This document shows, in pieces, positions 35,363 through 45,512 of a stretch of DNA of 64,000 nucleotides. Positions within the stretch are counted from its first letter, which is position 1. Each line of letters begins with the position of its first letter. Origin of the DNA: JAJZQZ01 sp963790415. GTDB lineage: Bacteria; Actinomycetota; Thermoleophilia; RBG-16-64-13. Below the pieces are notes generated by a model, which saw only the letters and a list, made by a program, of their open reading frames with translations, was not told the origin of the DNA and made no database searches. The position numbers were made by a program, and so were the translations under genes. Location: positions 1-64,000 of the forward strand of contig CAWBOK010000003.1 in NCBI GenBank assembly GCA_963790415.1, in the 5' to 3' direction.

Positions 35363-36676
35363 TTGAGAGACGCTCTCGGCGTCGCCTCGGTGTTCGTGCT
35401 CGTGTTGCTCAACGGGTTCTTCGTTGCGGCCGAGTTCGCCATCGTCAAGGTACGCGGCACCCGCATCGCGGAACTCGCGGGCGAAGGCCGAAGGCACGCG
35501 AAGGTGGCCCAGCACCTCGTCGGTCACCTCGACGCCTACCTGTCGGCCACCCAACTCGGCATCACGATGGCCAGCCTGGGGCTCGGCTGGGTGGGCGAGC
35601 CGGCCCTGGCCCATATTCTGGCGCCGCTCTTCGACGCGCTGGGCATCAACAACCCCAATACGATCCACGTCGTCTCTGTGATCTTCGCCTTCGGCATCAT
35701 CACGTTTCTGCACATCGTGATCGGGGAGTTGGCGCCGAAATCCATCGCCATCCAGAAGGCAGAGGCGGTCACTCTCTGGACCGCGTCGCCCTTGCGGCTG
35801 TTCTACCGCATATTCCGGCCCATCATCTGGCTCTTCAACGGCGCCGCCACCGCCCTACTCCGGTTGATGGACATCCAACCGGCCTCGGAGGCTCAGCTGG
35901 CCCACTCCGAAGAGGAACTGCGCATGATCATCAGCGCGAGCCAGGAGGGCGGGCACATCGACGAGGTCGAGCAGGCCATCATGCGCCGGGCCTTGATCTT
36001 CGGCGAGCACGCCGTCGGCGAGATCATGGTGCCGCGCACGGAGATGGCCTCCCTGCCCACGGAGATGGCCATCGCCCAAGCGCTGGAAGAGGTGGCCATG
36101 AGCAACCACACGCGCTACCCGGTATACGAGGACGACATGGACGACACCATCGGCTACGTCCACGTCAAGGACCTGTACCGCGCCGATCGCAGCCGGTCGG
36201 TGCGGACCCTCCTGCGGCCCATCGGGTTCATCGCGGAGACGGCCTCGATCGAACTGGCCCTCAAGCGCTTCCAGAGCACCCGCACGCCGCTGGCCATCGT
36301 GGTGGATGAACACGGCGGCACGGCCGGCCTCGTGACCATCCAGGACGTCATCGAAGAACTGATCGGCGAGGTGCAGGACGAGTTCGACCACGAGGCTCCC
36401 CTGGTGGAAGAGCTGAGCGAAGGATCGTACTCGGTCGACGGAGCAGCCCGCCTGGACTACTTGGAAGACGCTATCGACCTACGGGTGCCCGACGAAGGCT
36501 TCCCCAACTTGGGTGGGCGGGTGTTCGAGCAGTTGCAGCGCCGCCCCCGGGTGGGTGACGAAGCACGGGTGGGCAACTTCGAAGCGCGCATCCTCGAAGT
36601 GGACGGCATGCGAATCACGCGGGTGCTGATGACTGCTGCCGCTCCCACTCCGCCCGACAGCGGCGAGGCCGACTAG
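35363..36676 (+). CDS. CNNM/CorC-family transporter (hemolysin-like, DUF21-CBS-CorC_HlyC)
   Basis: 437 residues, TTG start at 35363. The DUF21 membrane domain (about 1-200) includes LLNGFFVAAEFAIVKVR and GELAPKSIAIQ. Paired CBS domains (about 215-335) include MVPRTEMASLP and LAIVVDEHGGTAGLVTIQDV, and a CorC_HlyC domain closes the protein. Members move or regulate Mg, Co or Na ions and bind adenine nucleotides at the CBS pair. Stands alone between the CoA-ligase hairpin and the convergent AOR gene; a normal housekeeping protein. Confidence 0.88.
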   Translation: MRDALGVASVFVLVLLNGFFVAAEFAIVKVRGTRIAELAGEGRRHAKVAQHLVGHLDAYLSATQLGITMASLGLGWVGEPALAHILAPLFDALGINNPNTIHVVSVIFAFGIITFLHIVIGELAPKSIAIQKAEAVTLWTASPLRLFYRIFRPIIWLFNGAATALLRLMDIQPASEAQLAHSEEELRMIISASQEGGHIDEVEQAIMRRALIFGEHAVGEIMVPRTEMASLPTEMAIAQALEEVAMSNHTRYPVYEDDMDDTIGYVHVKDLYRADRSRSVRTLLRPIGFIAETASIELALKRFQSTRTPLAIVVDEHGGTAGLVTIQDVIEELIGEVQDEFDHEAPLVEELSEGSYSVDGAARLDYLEDAIDLRVPDEGFPNLGGRVFEQLQRRPRVGDEARVGNFEARILEVDGMRITRVLMTAAAPTPPDSGEAD

Positions 36677-36725
36677 CCGGGGCGAAGGTTTCTGGACCAG
36701 CGGCGGTCGCGATGGGCGAGCAGCG

Positions 36726-38652
36726 TCAGCCGTTCAGCCCCAGCCGGCCGAGCGTCTCCGAGGTGGGCCGCCCTTCCGCGTCGTAGCCCAGGGCCGCGTA
36801 GTACTCGTCGAGAATGGTGTCCGGTTGGCGGATGTACTCACCGGTGTTGGGCCCGGCATCGACCATCGGCTCGGTCACCATCCGCCCCGGCAGCACGTCG
36901 TCGGCGCGAGAGAACCCTTCCCGCACGTTGAACATGCGTTCGGCGGTCACGATGCGCTCCCCCACCGTCTGGAGGTGGTCGAGGTCGCCCAGCTCTTCGA
37001 TGCCGGTGGCCGCCCGCAGGGTGGCCGCCAAGAAGGGCAGATCCATGGCCGTATCGGCGAAGTTGCAGAGGATCAGCGTCTCCTCGATGGCCTTGCGCAC
37101 CTGGTTCCACGCGATGATGTCGCCCTTGCCCGTGTCCGCCTTGGGGTCGACGGGGCGGGGCTCCTTGTACGCGGAGATCTCCTGGCGGGCATAGCCGTAC
37201 ATGTGGCTGCCGCCGATGTTGCTGACCGCATAGCCCATACCGTGAGCCTTGGCGCCGCGGGGATCGTAGGCCGGCAGCTCCAGCCCCTTGACGTGCATGG
37301 CATAGTGCTGCGCCTCGCCACCCAACGTCTGCGCCGCGCGCATGGTGCCCTCCGCGAGCAGGTCACCGATCCCCTCTCGGTAGGCGATCATGCGCAGTAG
37401 TTCCAGGATCGTGCGGCTGTCGCCCCAGGTCAGGTCCAGCCCCGCGGTGCGTGCCGGATCGATCAATCCCCCGGTCTCCTCGGCACCGACCAAGCCCCGC
37501 TGGGCCAGCTCGAACAAGAAACCGATGCTCACGCCGGCGCTGATGGTGTCGATGCCCAAACGGTCGCAGAGATGATCGGCGGCTACGATGGCAGCCGGGT
37601 CAAGGTGACCGAGCTCCGGCCCCAGCGCCCACAGCGATTCGTATTCCGGCCCCTCGCTCCACGCCCCCTCGAACGGGCCGAAGCGCACGTGGTGCACCTG
37701 CCCGCAACGGGTGGCGCACCCCCAGCAGGCGTGCGTGCCGGTCTTCAGGGCCTGGAAGGCGTCGGTGTAGAGGCTGTCCAGACCTTCCATGGACCCCATC
37801 TGGAAGTTCTTCACCGGCAGCATGCCCAGATGGTGCACCTTCTCGGTCATGGGGATGGTGCCGGCCATGCGCATGTTGGCGAAACGCGGGTGGACCTTCA
37901 TGCGCTCGTAGTGGTCGCGGACCAGGGCGTCGAACACGGGCGGGTCCGCCGCGCTGCAGGCGCCGGCGGGGAGGCACCACGACCACCGCCTTCAGCTGCT
38001 TGGCGCCCATGACGGTGCCGACGCCGCAACGAGACGCCGTGCGGGTGCCGTGGGTGATGGTGGCATAGCGGACCAGTCGCTCGCCTGCCGGACCGATGCA
38101 GGCCACCTGAGCGGCCGGGCCGTAGCGCCCCCGTAGGACTTCCTGCACTTCCTGGGTATCGAGGCCCCAGAGCTCCCCCGCGGGCACGAGTTCCGCCCGC
38201 AGCTGCCGCCCAAGACCGCCCGCCGACGACGCACCGCCCGCGTCGAGCACCAGCACGCTGGGTTCCTCCGCTTGGCCCTCGAGGGCCAGCGCATCGATGC
38301 CCGCGAACTTCAGCGCGGCCCCGAAATGCCCGCCGCACACCGAGCGGGCCAGAGCCCCGGTCAGCGGACTGCGGGTCATCACGATCCACCGGCTGAACCC
38401 ACGCGCGCTGGTGGCCCCAAGCGGCCCGGTGACGAACACCAGCGGATTGCCGGGGGCGAGAGGGTCGGTGCCCGGGGTCGTCAGTTCCTCGAGCCAGCGG
38501 ATGCCCCACCCCCGCCCGCCGGCGGACTCCGTCAACCACGGAGCCGGGGGGAGCTCCGTGTGCCGTCGCGCTCCACCCCGGCCGCGCAGGCCGGGGTCGT
38601 CGAGGCTCAGCCGTAGAAGTCCGCCGGCGTACGTGCCCGGGAGGGGGGTCAT
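36726..38652 (-). CDS. aor: Tungsten aldehyde:ferredoxin oxidoreductase, one frameshift
   Basis: About 640 residues. Oxidises aldehydes to acids (or the reverse) using a tungstopterin and one [4Fe-4S] cluster with ferredoxin. The N-terminal domain has VFVTGPLGATSARG, SVCGGHFGAALKFAG and ITHGTRTASRCGVGTVMGAK. One extra base at about 37970-37982 breaks the frame. The C-terminal part has HACWGCATRCGQVHH (CXXCXXXC near residue 310) and the fourth Cys in LILCNFAD. ATG 38652 overlaps the HD gene stop (ATGA). Last gene of the eight-gene leftward operon. Confidence 0.88.
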
Positions 38653-39398
38653 CGGGGGATCTCGCCCTCGGGGGCGCCACACTCGACAGCGTCACACTCG
38701 GCGGCGCCATACTCGACGATGTCGTACTCTTCTACGTCACCGATGCCGTAGCCGGCAGGTGGAGGGATATCCGGCGGGGGCTCGAGTCGATACTGCGCGC
38801 GGCGGTCGGCGAGTTGCCGTAGGGCCATCTCGCGTCCTGCCGCGGTGAGAAACCATATCGGCACCCGCACCGCGATGAAATCGTGCAGCTGCTGCGGTGC
38901 CATGTCGCCGAGCATGCGCAGGCTGGCAGGGAATCCCTCCCGGCTCACCCGCCACACCTTGTCGGAGTCTTTGACGATCGCTTCTTCCACGGACGCTGCC
39001 GTGGGCCGCGAGTCGTGCCCGTCGATGATGCGACATATCTCATCGATCAGGGTGGCGTCATAGCCGACGGACTCGAGGACCTCACGCGCCAGGCGGGCCC
39101 CGGCCTGCTCGTGGAGCCGGTTCAGCTGCGCGTCGCTGCTGTTCGGACCGTAGGCACGGCGCTGTTCTTCCTCCGGGATCTCGTTCCAGCCCAGGTCGTG
39201 CAGAAGGATGGCCGGGATGGCTATCCGCGGATCGCCCCCCTCACGAGCCAGGAACTCGACGACGAATTGGCAGCCGACCCGCGCGTGCAGGTCGTTCTCG
39301 CGAGTGAGCAGCATCGGTAAAGCGACCTCGTAGATCTGGAGGTAGAGCGGGTCCAGCCCCGGCGGCAGGTCTCGGTACGTTCCGGGAGCAGGACTCAT
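38649..39398 (-). CDS. HD-domain metal-dependent phosphohydrolase
   Basis: 249 residues. Early His in LHARVGCQFVVEFL and the HD pair in AILLHDLGWNEI (about residues 63-74), then CRIIDGHDSRP and KDSDKVWRVS, make a typical HD site for phosphate ester or nucleotide hydrolysis. The last 40 residues hold four five-residue degenerate repeats of the VEEYD/AVECG type encoded by a 15-base repeat. Four-base ATGA overlaps with both neighbours tie it to the PEP-synthase-like and AOR genes. In this operon it could dephosphorylate a pathway intermediate; that is inference. Confidence 0.75.
   Translation of the reverse strand: MSPAPGTYRDLPPGLDPLYLQIYEVALPMLLTRENDLHARVGCQFVVEFLAREGGDPRIAIPAILLHDLGWNEIPEEEQRRAYGPNSSDAQLNRLHEQAGARLAREVLESVGYDATLIDEICRIIDGHDSRPTAASVEEAIVKDSDKVWRVSREGFPASLRMLGDMAPQQLHDFIAVRVPIWFLTAAGREMALRQLADRRAQYRLEPPPDIPPPAGYGIGDVEEYDIVEYGAAECDAVECGAPEGEIPR
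38681..38740. repeat. Degenerate 15-base tandem repeat inside the HD gene
   Basis: Four units starting at 38681, 38696, 38711 and 38726, each beginning ACTC and ending GTCAC or similar. They encode VEEYD-IVEYG-AAECD-AVECG on the minus strand. Likely a slippage-derived acidic tail. Confidence 0.6.
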
Positions 39399-40423
39399 GT
39401 GCGGTGATAGACCGCGTTCAGCATGAGTTCGATGAGGTACGCGTTCTGCGATTCGGTGTCGGTGCCCTTGGCGATCTTAGCCGCCCGGGTCTGCACCACG
39501 CGCAGACTCTCCGGCAACGTGAAGTCGCGGTCGAACACCCATTCGATGTCCTGGGGCTCGCCGTAGGCCTTCTCGAGCCGTTCGGCCAGCTTGACCAGTT
39601 CTCGCACCTCGTCATCGGTGGCGCACGGCACATCCTGCAGTTCGGCGGGAACCTCTTCCCACTCGGTGCCGCTGCCCTTTGCCACGACGCAGCGGTACTT
39701 GTTGTTGATGGTGGGCTCGATCTCGCCCGTGCCGCGATCGACGACCCATCGGTCCGGCGTCACCTCTCCGCCTACCACGCCCTCGCCCAGGCCCCAGTTG
39801 CCCTCTATGAGCATCCTCGTGCGGTCACCGGTGTTGGGGTGGATCGAGAAGGCCACGCCGGAGCACTTCGCGTTCACCACCTTCATGACCGCCACCCCGA
39901 TGGGGAAGCTCTCTACGGGCAGATTCTTGTTGAACCGGTAGGCCACCGCCTGATGAGTGAACGAGCTGCCCCACACTTCGATGATCTTCCTGAACACGTT
40001 CTCGTCGCCGCACACGTTGAGGAACGACTCCATCTGGCCGGGCATGCTGACCGCCCCCGACGAGCGAACGGCTACCGGCAGATCGGCGATGCCGACCATG
40101 TTGCACAACTTCTGGTACTCGCGGGACACATCGATCTTCATCCGGTCGGGCAGATCGTGGCTCTCGACTATCTCCCGAATGTGCCGGCTGATGGCCTCGT
40201 CGCGCACGAGATCGCCGGGGTCCGTCGCCAGATACTCGCGCACCTTCTCGGCCGCGCCGGTCTCTCTCATGAAGAGGTTGTATGCGTCGATGGACAGCGC
40301 GAACCCGGGCGGCACCGGCAACCCTGTGCGGGTCATCTCGCCCAGGTTGGCGCACTTCTTGCCCACCAACTCGTACGAATCCTTGGTCAATTCGTCGAAC
40401 CAGTAGATCCATTTTGTGGTCAT
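39395..40423 (-). CDS. PEP-synthase-like ATP-grasp subunit (phenylphosphate synthase PpsB-like)
   Basis: 342 residues with only the PEP/pyruvate-binding (PPDK_N) half of a PEP synthase. It opens GKKCANLGEMTRTGLPVPPGFAL (about 17-39, in two parts), then LPVAVRSSGAVSMPGQMESF, FPIGVAVMKVVNAKCSGVAF and LPESLRVVQTRAAKIAKG at the end. It should use ATP to phosphorylate a His on a partner. The separate partner with the swivelling His domain is encoded just upstream (40553-42221). This split into a 40 kDa ATP-binding and a 60-70 kDa His protein is that of phenylphosphate synthase in Thauera. The stop overlaps the HD gene ATG. Confidence 0.8.
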   Translation of the reverse strand: MTTKWIYWFDELTKDSYELVGKKCANLGEMTRTGLPVPPGFALSIDAYNLFMRETGAAEKVREYLATDPGDLVRDEAISRHIREIVESHDLPDRMKIDVSREYQKLCNMVGIADLPVAVRSSGAVSMPGQMESFLNVCGDENVFRKIIEVWGSSFTHQAVAYRFNKNLPVESFPIGVAVMKVVNAKCSGVAFSIHPNTGDRTRMLIEGNWGLGEGVVGGEVTPDRWVVDRGTGEIEPTINNKYRCVVAKGSGTEWEEVPAELQDVPCATDDEVRELVKLAERLEKAYGEPQDIEWVFDRDFTLPESLRVVQTRAAKIAKGTDTESQNAYLIELMLNAVYHRT

Positions 40424-40487
40424 GACGTTTCTCCTACATCTGAATGAAGCGGCGCGGGGCAAGGCGGGCAAACGGCCCCGCGGACCG

Positions 40488-40522
40488 GGCCCGGTCCGAA
40501 GCAGAGCGCTCCGGACCGGGCC
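40488..40522 (-). promoter_or_regulatory. Intercistronic hairpin between the two PEP-synthase-like subunit genes
   Basis: GGCCCGGTCCG (40488-40498) pairs perfectly with CGGACCGGGCC (40512-40522) in the 130-base gap between the His-domain gene and the ATP-grasp gene. No T run follows in the leftward direction. It may be an mRNA processing or stability element that sets different amounts of the two subunits. Confidence 0.45.
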
Positions 40523-40552
40523 ACACCCGATCTTGGCAGCTCTCGCAGCCTC

Positions 40553-42221
40553 CTAACTGAGGATGGTCACCGTGCCCATGTTGCCGTCGACGCGCACCCG
40601 CATGCCCTCCTTGAGGACCTTGGTGCCTTCGAACGTGTTCATCACCACCGGGATGCCGTACTCTCGACCCACGATGGCCGCGTGCGAGAGGCTGGCCCCG
40701 CGGTCGACCACCACTCCGCCCAGAAGGGCGAAGACCGCGGTCCACGAGGGATAGGTGGCCGGCGACACCAGGATGTCGCCCTCCTCCACGTTGATCAGGT
40801 CGGCGTCGGTCATGACCATGCGCACGCGGCCTTCGGCCACGCCCGGCGAACCGCACGTGCCGTACAGAGTCGGCGTTCAGTTCCGGCTTGGGCACCGGGA
40901 AGGAGCCCACGACCACCTTCAGCACCACCGGGTCGTTCGACCGGATCAGCGTGCCCATGGCCTCCTCGAGGGTCACACGGCCGATCATGGGCGGGTTCTC
41001 CGGATCGGCCCACGTGGCCCACTCGGCCCGGCGGTCGGCTACGATCTCGCGCAGGTCGTGCCACTCAGGCGTGAGCGCCACCCGGCGTATCTCATCGGGG
41101 ATCAGGAAGAACACGTCGTCCACCTGATCCATGACGTCGGCGGCGACCAACCGCTTGCCCCAACCGATGAGCGCACGGCGAACCATTGCGTGCGTGTACA
41201 GGTCGAGCCAATGATTGTGCTCCTCGGAGAACACACCCGAGCGCTGCGCCAGGCGGAGCAGCTTGGTGAACCAACCCCGCTGCTCCTCGGGGATCTTGGC
41301 AAGGAGTTCTTTCTCGGCCACTTCGCGGTCGGCGGAGAGACGGGCGCGCTCGCGCTCGAGGTCGAACTCGCCGCCCTTCTGAAGGAACTGGCGCACGCTC
41401 ATGAACGCCGGCGTCGGGTCTTCCACCCACGTGGGGTTGATGAACTCGCTCATGCGCTGGCTGCGCCAGCCGTCTTCGTCGAGGAACACATCGAAGTCTT
41501 CCAGCCACAGCCGGCCGGCCTCGGTCGCCTCGAGCAGCGCCTTCACTTGGTCCGGAGGATTGTCCAGGAAGATGCCGTCGAGACCCATGGCCTGAGCCTT
41601 CTTGCCGAAGCTCCACAGCTTCTTGTCCACCTGGAACACCTTGTTGTCGAAGCCGGTGAGCACCCGGTGGAACTTGGGATCGGAGTCGTCGATATCGAAC
41701 ATCTGCTTCATCATGGCTTCGAAGAGCATGTAGACACCGAAGACCACATACATGAAGTAGAAGTGGATCTCCCACATGCGCCGGTTGAGGCGGAACACGT
41801 CTTCCAGGTGGTCGAGCATCTCGATGTTCGTGGCCCCGTCGATGTCGAACGCCCGGAGATCGCGGTAGTACTCCTGCAGCTCCACCAGGTGCTCGTCCCA
41901 GACCTTGTCGTAGTCCTCGATGAAGGGCTCGAGCTGCTTGCGGAACACCTTCTCGCGCTCGGCGATCTCAGCCGGGTCGGTGACCACCAACACGGCCAGG
42001 TAGCCGCCGCCGCGATGCAGCCGCCAGTCCCAGCCCTTGCACGTGGGCAACTGCAGCTTCTGGGCCGCCCACATCATGCCGTGCCGGCAGTAGTTGATCC
42101 AGCTCCATCCGAACATGGGCGTCCACGGCGGTACGGAGTGGGTGCCGTCGAGGAACCAGGCGTCGTACTTCTGCAGATCGGCGACTTCGTCGAACTCGAA
42201 CGGCGTGATCTCGTAAGTCCT
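40553..42221 (-). CDS. Phosphohistidine-domain subunit (phenylphosphate synthase PpsA-like), one frameshift
   Basis: About 555 residues. A long helical N-terminal region (about 1-450), rich in Trp/Phe and acidic residues, is of a type not otherwise recognised. The C-terminal swivelling domain carries GASLSHAAIVGREYGIPVV, with the phosphorylated His at about residue 513. One extra base near 40862-40870 breaks the frame between ELNADS and GTCGSPGVAEG. Together with the ATP-grasp partner it can pass a phosphate from ATP to an acceptor such as a phenol or alcohol; acceptor unknown. The start ATG 42221 follows an AAGGGGGAA ribosome site. Confidence 0.75.
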
Positions 42222-42300
42222 CACGTATTCCCCCTTCTTGAAGAGTGTGTTCCCCTGCTTCCCCCGAAGCCCTGCGCTCCCGCGCACCTCCTTGCCGCGC

Positions 42301-43110
<810 letters not shown>

Positions 43111-43190
43111 GTATCCCCCCTCACTTCTGCCACAACGCCGAATCGCGCCCGCCCCCCGGCGGCGCGCCTCCCCTGGAGCGCCTAAGACCT

Positions 43191-44852
43191 CTAGTACGTC
43201 CTGCCCGCCTGCTCCCAGAATCGCGGCAGACCGTGCTCCTCGGCGATGACCTTGTATGCACAATAGCTGCTTCCGCGCCCGATTCCACCCCCCGAGTGAA
43301 GATTGCTCGAGCAGATGTAGAGATCCTTGACCGGTGTGCGGTAGTTGGAGAGCTCCGGTGTGGGCCGGAAACGGTCGGCCTGGTTGACCGTCATAGCGCC
43401 GTTCACCCACCCGCCCTGGTCCATGTCGATGTTGCGGTTGATGACATCCCACGGAGTGGTGATGTGCGCGTCGATGACATTGTCCCAGGTCATGTTCGGC
43501 GCGTATTTCTGCCAGTGCTTGAGGAACTCCCCCACCACTTCCTTCTTCATGCGCCGCCAATCGGCGTCGCTGTGGAAGCGATACGGCGGCGCGAACTCCT
43601 CCACCAGGATGGTGTGCTTGCCGTCGGGCGCCCTGGTGGGGTCGTAGATGGAGTCGGGCGCGGCCAGCATGACGAAATCGCTGGGCCACCCGTGCAGCCA
43701 GATCTCGGCCTGATACTTGTACGACATGTAGTCCACGTCCTTGGGACCCATGTAGAGGCGCGGCTGCATGCCCAGGTCGGGGTACTGCGCACGGGCGGTG
43801 TAGTCGGGCAGTTCGTGCATGGCGATGTTGCCCCACCAGATCTGGGCCCGGTCGTAGTCGATCTTCTTGGTGCGCCGGAACGCCGATTCTGAGAAGTACT
43901 CCTCGCCGATGAGGCGCCCGCAGGTCTGCGGCACCCCCAGGTCGGAGACCACGAACTTGCGCGCCCGCACCTCGGTGCCGTCGGTGAGCACTACTCCCAC
44001 GGCCCGGCCGTTCTCGATGATGGCCCGCTCGACCTCCTGGCTGACGAAGAACTGCCCGCCCAGATTGCTGAAGGCCCGCTGGAGGGCGTGCGTGATGGAG
44101 TGAGTGCCGCCGTAGACGATGGAGGCCGACTCCCACGACAGCACCAGCGCCAACGTGTGCACGAACACGTAGGGGCCGAGCACGTCCGACGGGAACGACC
44201 CCGTGGAGGTCTCGATGGCCCGCATGAACAGGATCTGCAGCTCGGGAGAGTCGAACAGGTCGAGCGCCAGCTGGCGACCCGTCTGGAAGCACCAGACCGG
44301 CTCGATGCCGTCGACCTCGGCGCCCACCAGCTTCTCCAGGGCGTTGGGTACGCCCCACGGTGTGGGCGGCGAGTAGCGGTACTCGCGGAAGGCCTGCCGC
44401 CAGGTACGCATGTAGCGGCCGAGCAGCTCGAGATAGGTCTCGGCGTCGCGGGAACTCAGCTTCTTGATCTCGTCATAGGTCTTGCGGACGTTCTCGTCGG
44501 AGTAGGTCTCGATACCGGTCGCCGGGTCGACCACCAGAGCCGAGTAGCCGATGAAGGCCGAGCCGTCGGGGAAGACGATGCCCTCGTTGTGATCGGGGAA
44601 GACGTACTTCAGTCCCTTGGACGGGAGATCGAAGTCCCGGTAGGCGGGGTGGGCCCAGAAGCGGGTGAAGTGGGCACAGGGGTTCTGCACGAAGCCCGGA
44701 CAGGGCAGATCCTCCCCGCAGGCACCGCCGCCCAGCTCGTGCTGGCGCTCGAACACGGCGGTGTCCAGACCCGCCTTCGCCAGATAGGCGGCTATGATGG
44801 TGCCGTGATGCCCCCCACCGACGACGATGGCATCGAACGTCGCGTCAGCCAT
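43191..44852 (-). CDS. CrtI/phytoene-desaturase-like FAD oxidoreductase 1
   Basis: 553 residues. Dinucleotide-binding VVGGGHHGTIIAAYLAKAG at about 10-28 and ELGGGACGEDL (about 39-49) define the FAD site. The C-terminal FAD segment is DLYICSSNLHSGGGIGRGSS (about 503-522). GGHHG replaces the more common GGHNG. Relatives include carotenoid desaturases, retinol saturases and many uncharacterised enzymes acting on rings or polyenes. No carotenoid synthesis genes are nearby, so a catabolic role with the operon's other enzymes is more likely. Confidence 0.8.
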   Translation of the reverse strand: MADATFDAIVVGGGHHGTIIAAYLAKAGLDTAVFERQHELGGGACGEDLPCPGFVQNPCAHFTRFWAHPAYRDFDLPSKGLKYVFPDHNEGIVFPDGSAFIGYSALVVDPATGIETYSDENVRKTYDEIKKLSSRDAETYLELLGRYMRTWRQAFREYRYSPPTPWGVPNALEKLVGAEVDGIEPVWCFQTGRQLALDLFDSPELQILFMRAIETSTGSFPSDVLGPYVFVHTLALVLSWESASIVYGGTHSITHALQRAFSNLGGQFFVSQEVERAIIENGRAVGVVLTDGTEVRARKFVVSDLGVPQTCGRLIGEEYFSESAFRRTKKIDYDRAQIWWGNIAMHELPDYTARAQYPDLGMQPRLYMGPKDVDYMSYKYQAEIWLHGWPSDFVMLAAPDSIYDPTRAPDGKHTILVEEFAPPYRFHSDADWRRMKKEVVGEFLKHWQKYAPNMTWDNVIDAHITTPWDVINRNIDMDQGGWVNGAMTVNQADRFRPTPELSNYRTPVKDLYICSSNLHSGGGIGRGSSYCAYKVIAEEHGLPRFWEQAGRTY

Positions 44853-44932
44853 TGCTCAACTCCCCCCTCAGCCCCTGATAGTCGTGTTGCCCGCGCCACG
44901 CGGCGCCGCGTGGCGGCGCCGCCGGTGTCAGG

Positions 44933-45479
44933 TCAAGCAGTCGCGTACTGTTTCGCCGTCTCTTCGCGTTGGCGGCGGAGTTCGGCCCGCCGCTGCTCGC
45001 GCGCGCTCAGGTCGCTCTCGTCCTTGCCGGCCTTCGCCGCCGGCCGCGCGGTACGCGCCGGCGCGGCCGTCACGGCTTCGTCCGGCACCGCCGCCAACGT
45101 GGCGGTCAGGGCTACCGCCGGCTCGGCGCCCGACCTGGATCGCCTCGATCTCGGCCACGCCACCGGTGCGCACGACCGGCTCGCGGCTCACGCGCTCGCG
45201 GGAACTCCGGCGTCCACCTTCCTTCTCCATGACGAAGCCCCTGGCTTCACTCCCCGCCACCAGCAGCTTGAGCAGATGCCAGATCGTGCCCGGCTTGAGC
45301 ATCTGGCCGGCCATCTGCCGAAGGTCCTTGCCGCCCAGGTCGGCTTCGATGTGCCAATGCACCGGTTCGGTACTGGTGATCACCATCACCACGCTCTGCT
45401 CGCCGTTCTCCTTCTTGGTGAAACCGTCGAAGTGGCATTGCAGCTGCGTCTTGCCGAGTCCTGTGGATTTGACCTTCAT
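44933..45479 (-). CDS. Unrecognised protein between the FAD oxidoreductases, one frameshift
   Basis: About 181 residues. The first 80 form a compact beta-rich domain (LQCHFDGFTKK, VVMVITSTEPVHWHIEAD, then LGGKDLRQMAGQMLKP). The rest is low-complexity and ends in a charged helix with REQRRAELRRQREETAKQYA. One extra base in the GCCC at 45128-45131 separates the two parts. No family is recognised. Its place between the two CrtI-like genes suggests a subunit or chaperone of these enzymes. The charged C-terminal helix may bind a partner. Confidence 0.55.
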
Positions 45480-45512
45480 GCTTCCTACCTCCTGGTGACT
45501 GCCGAGGGTGCC

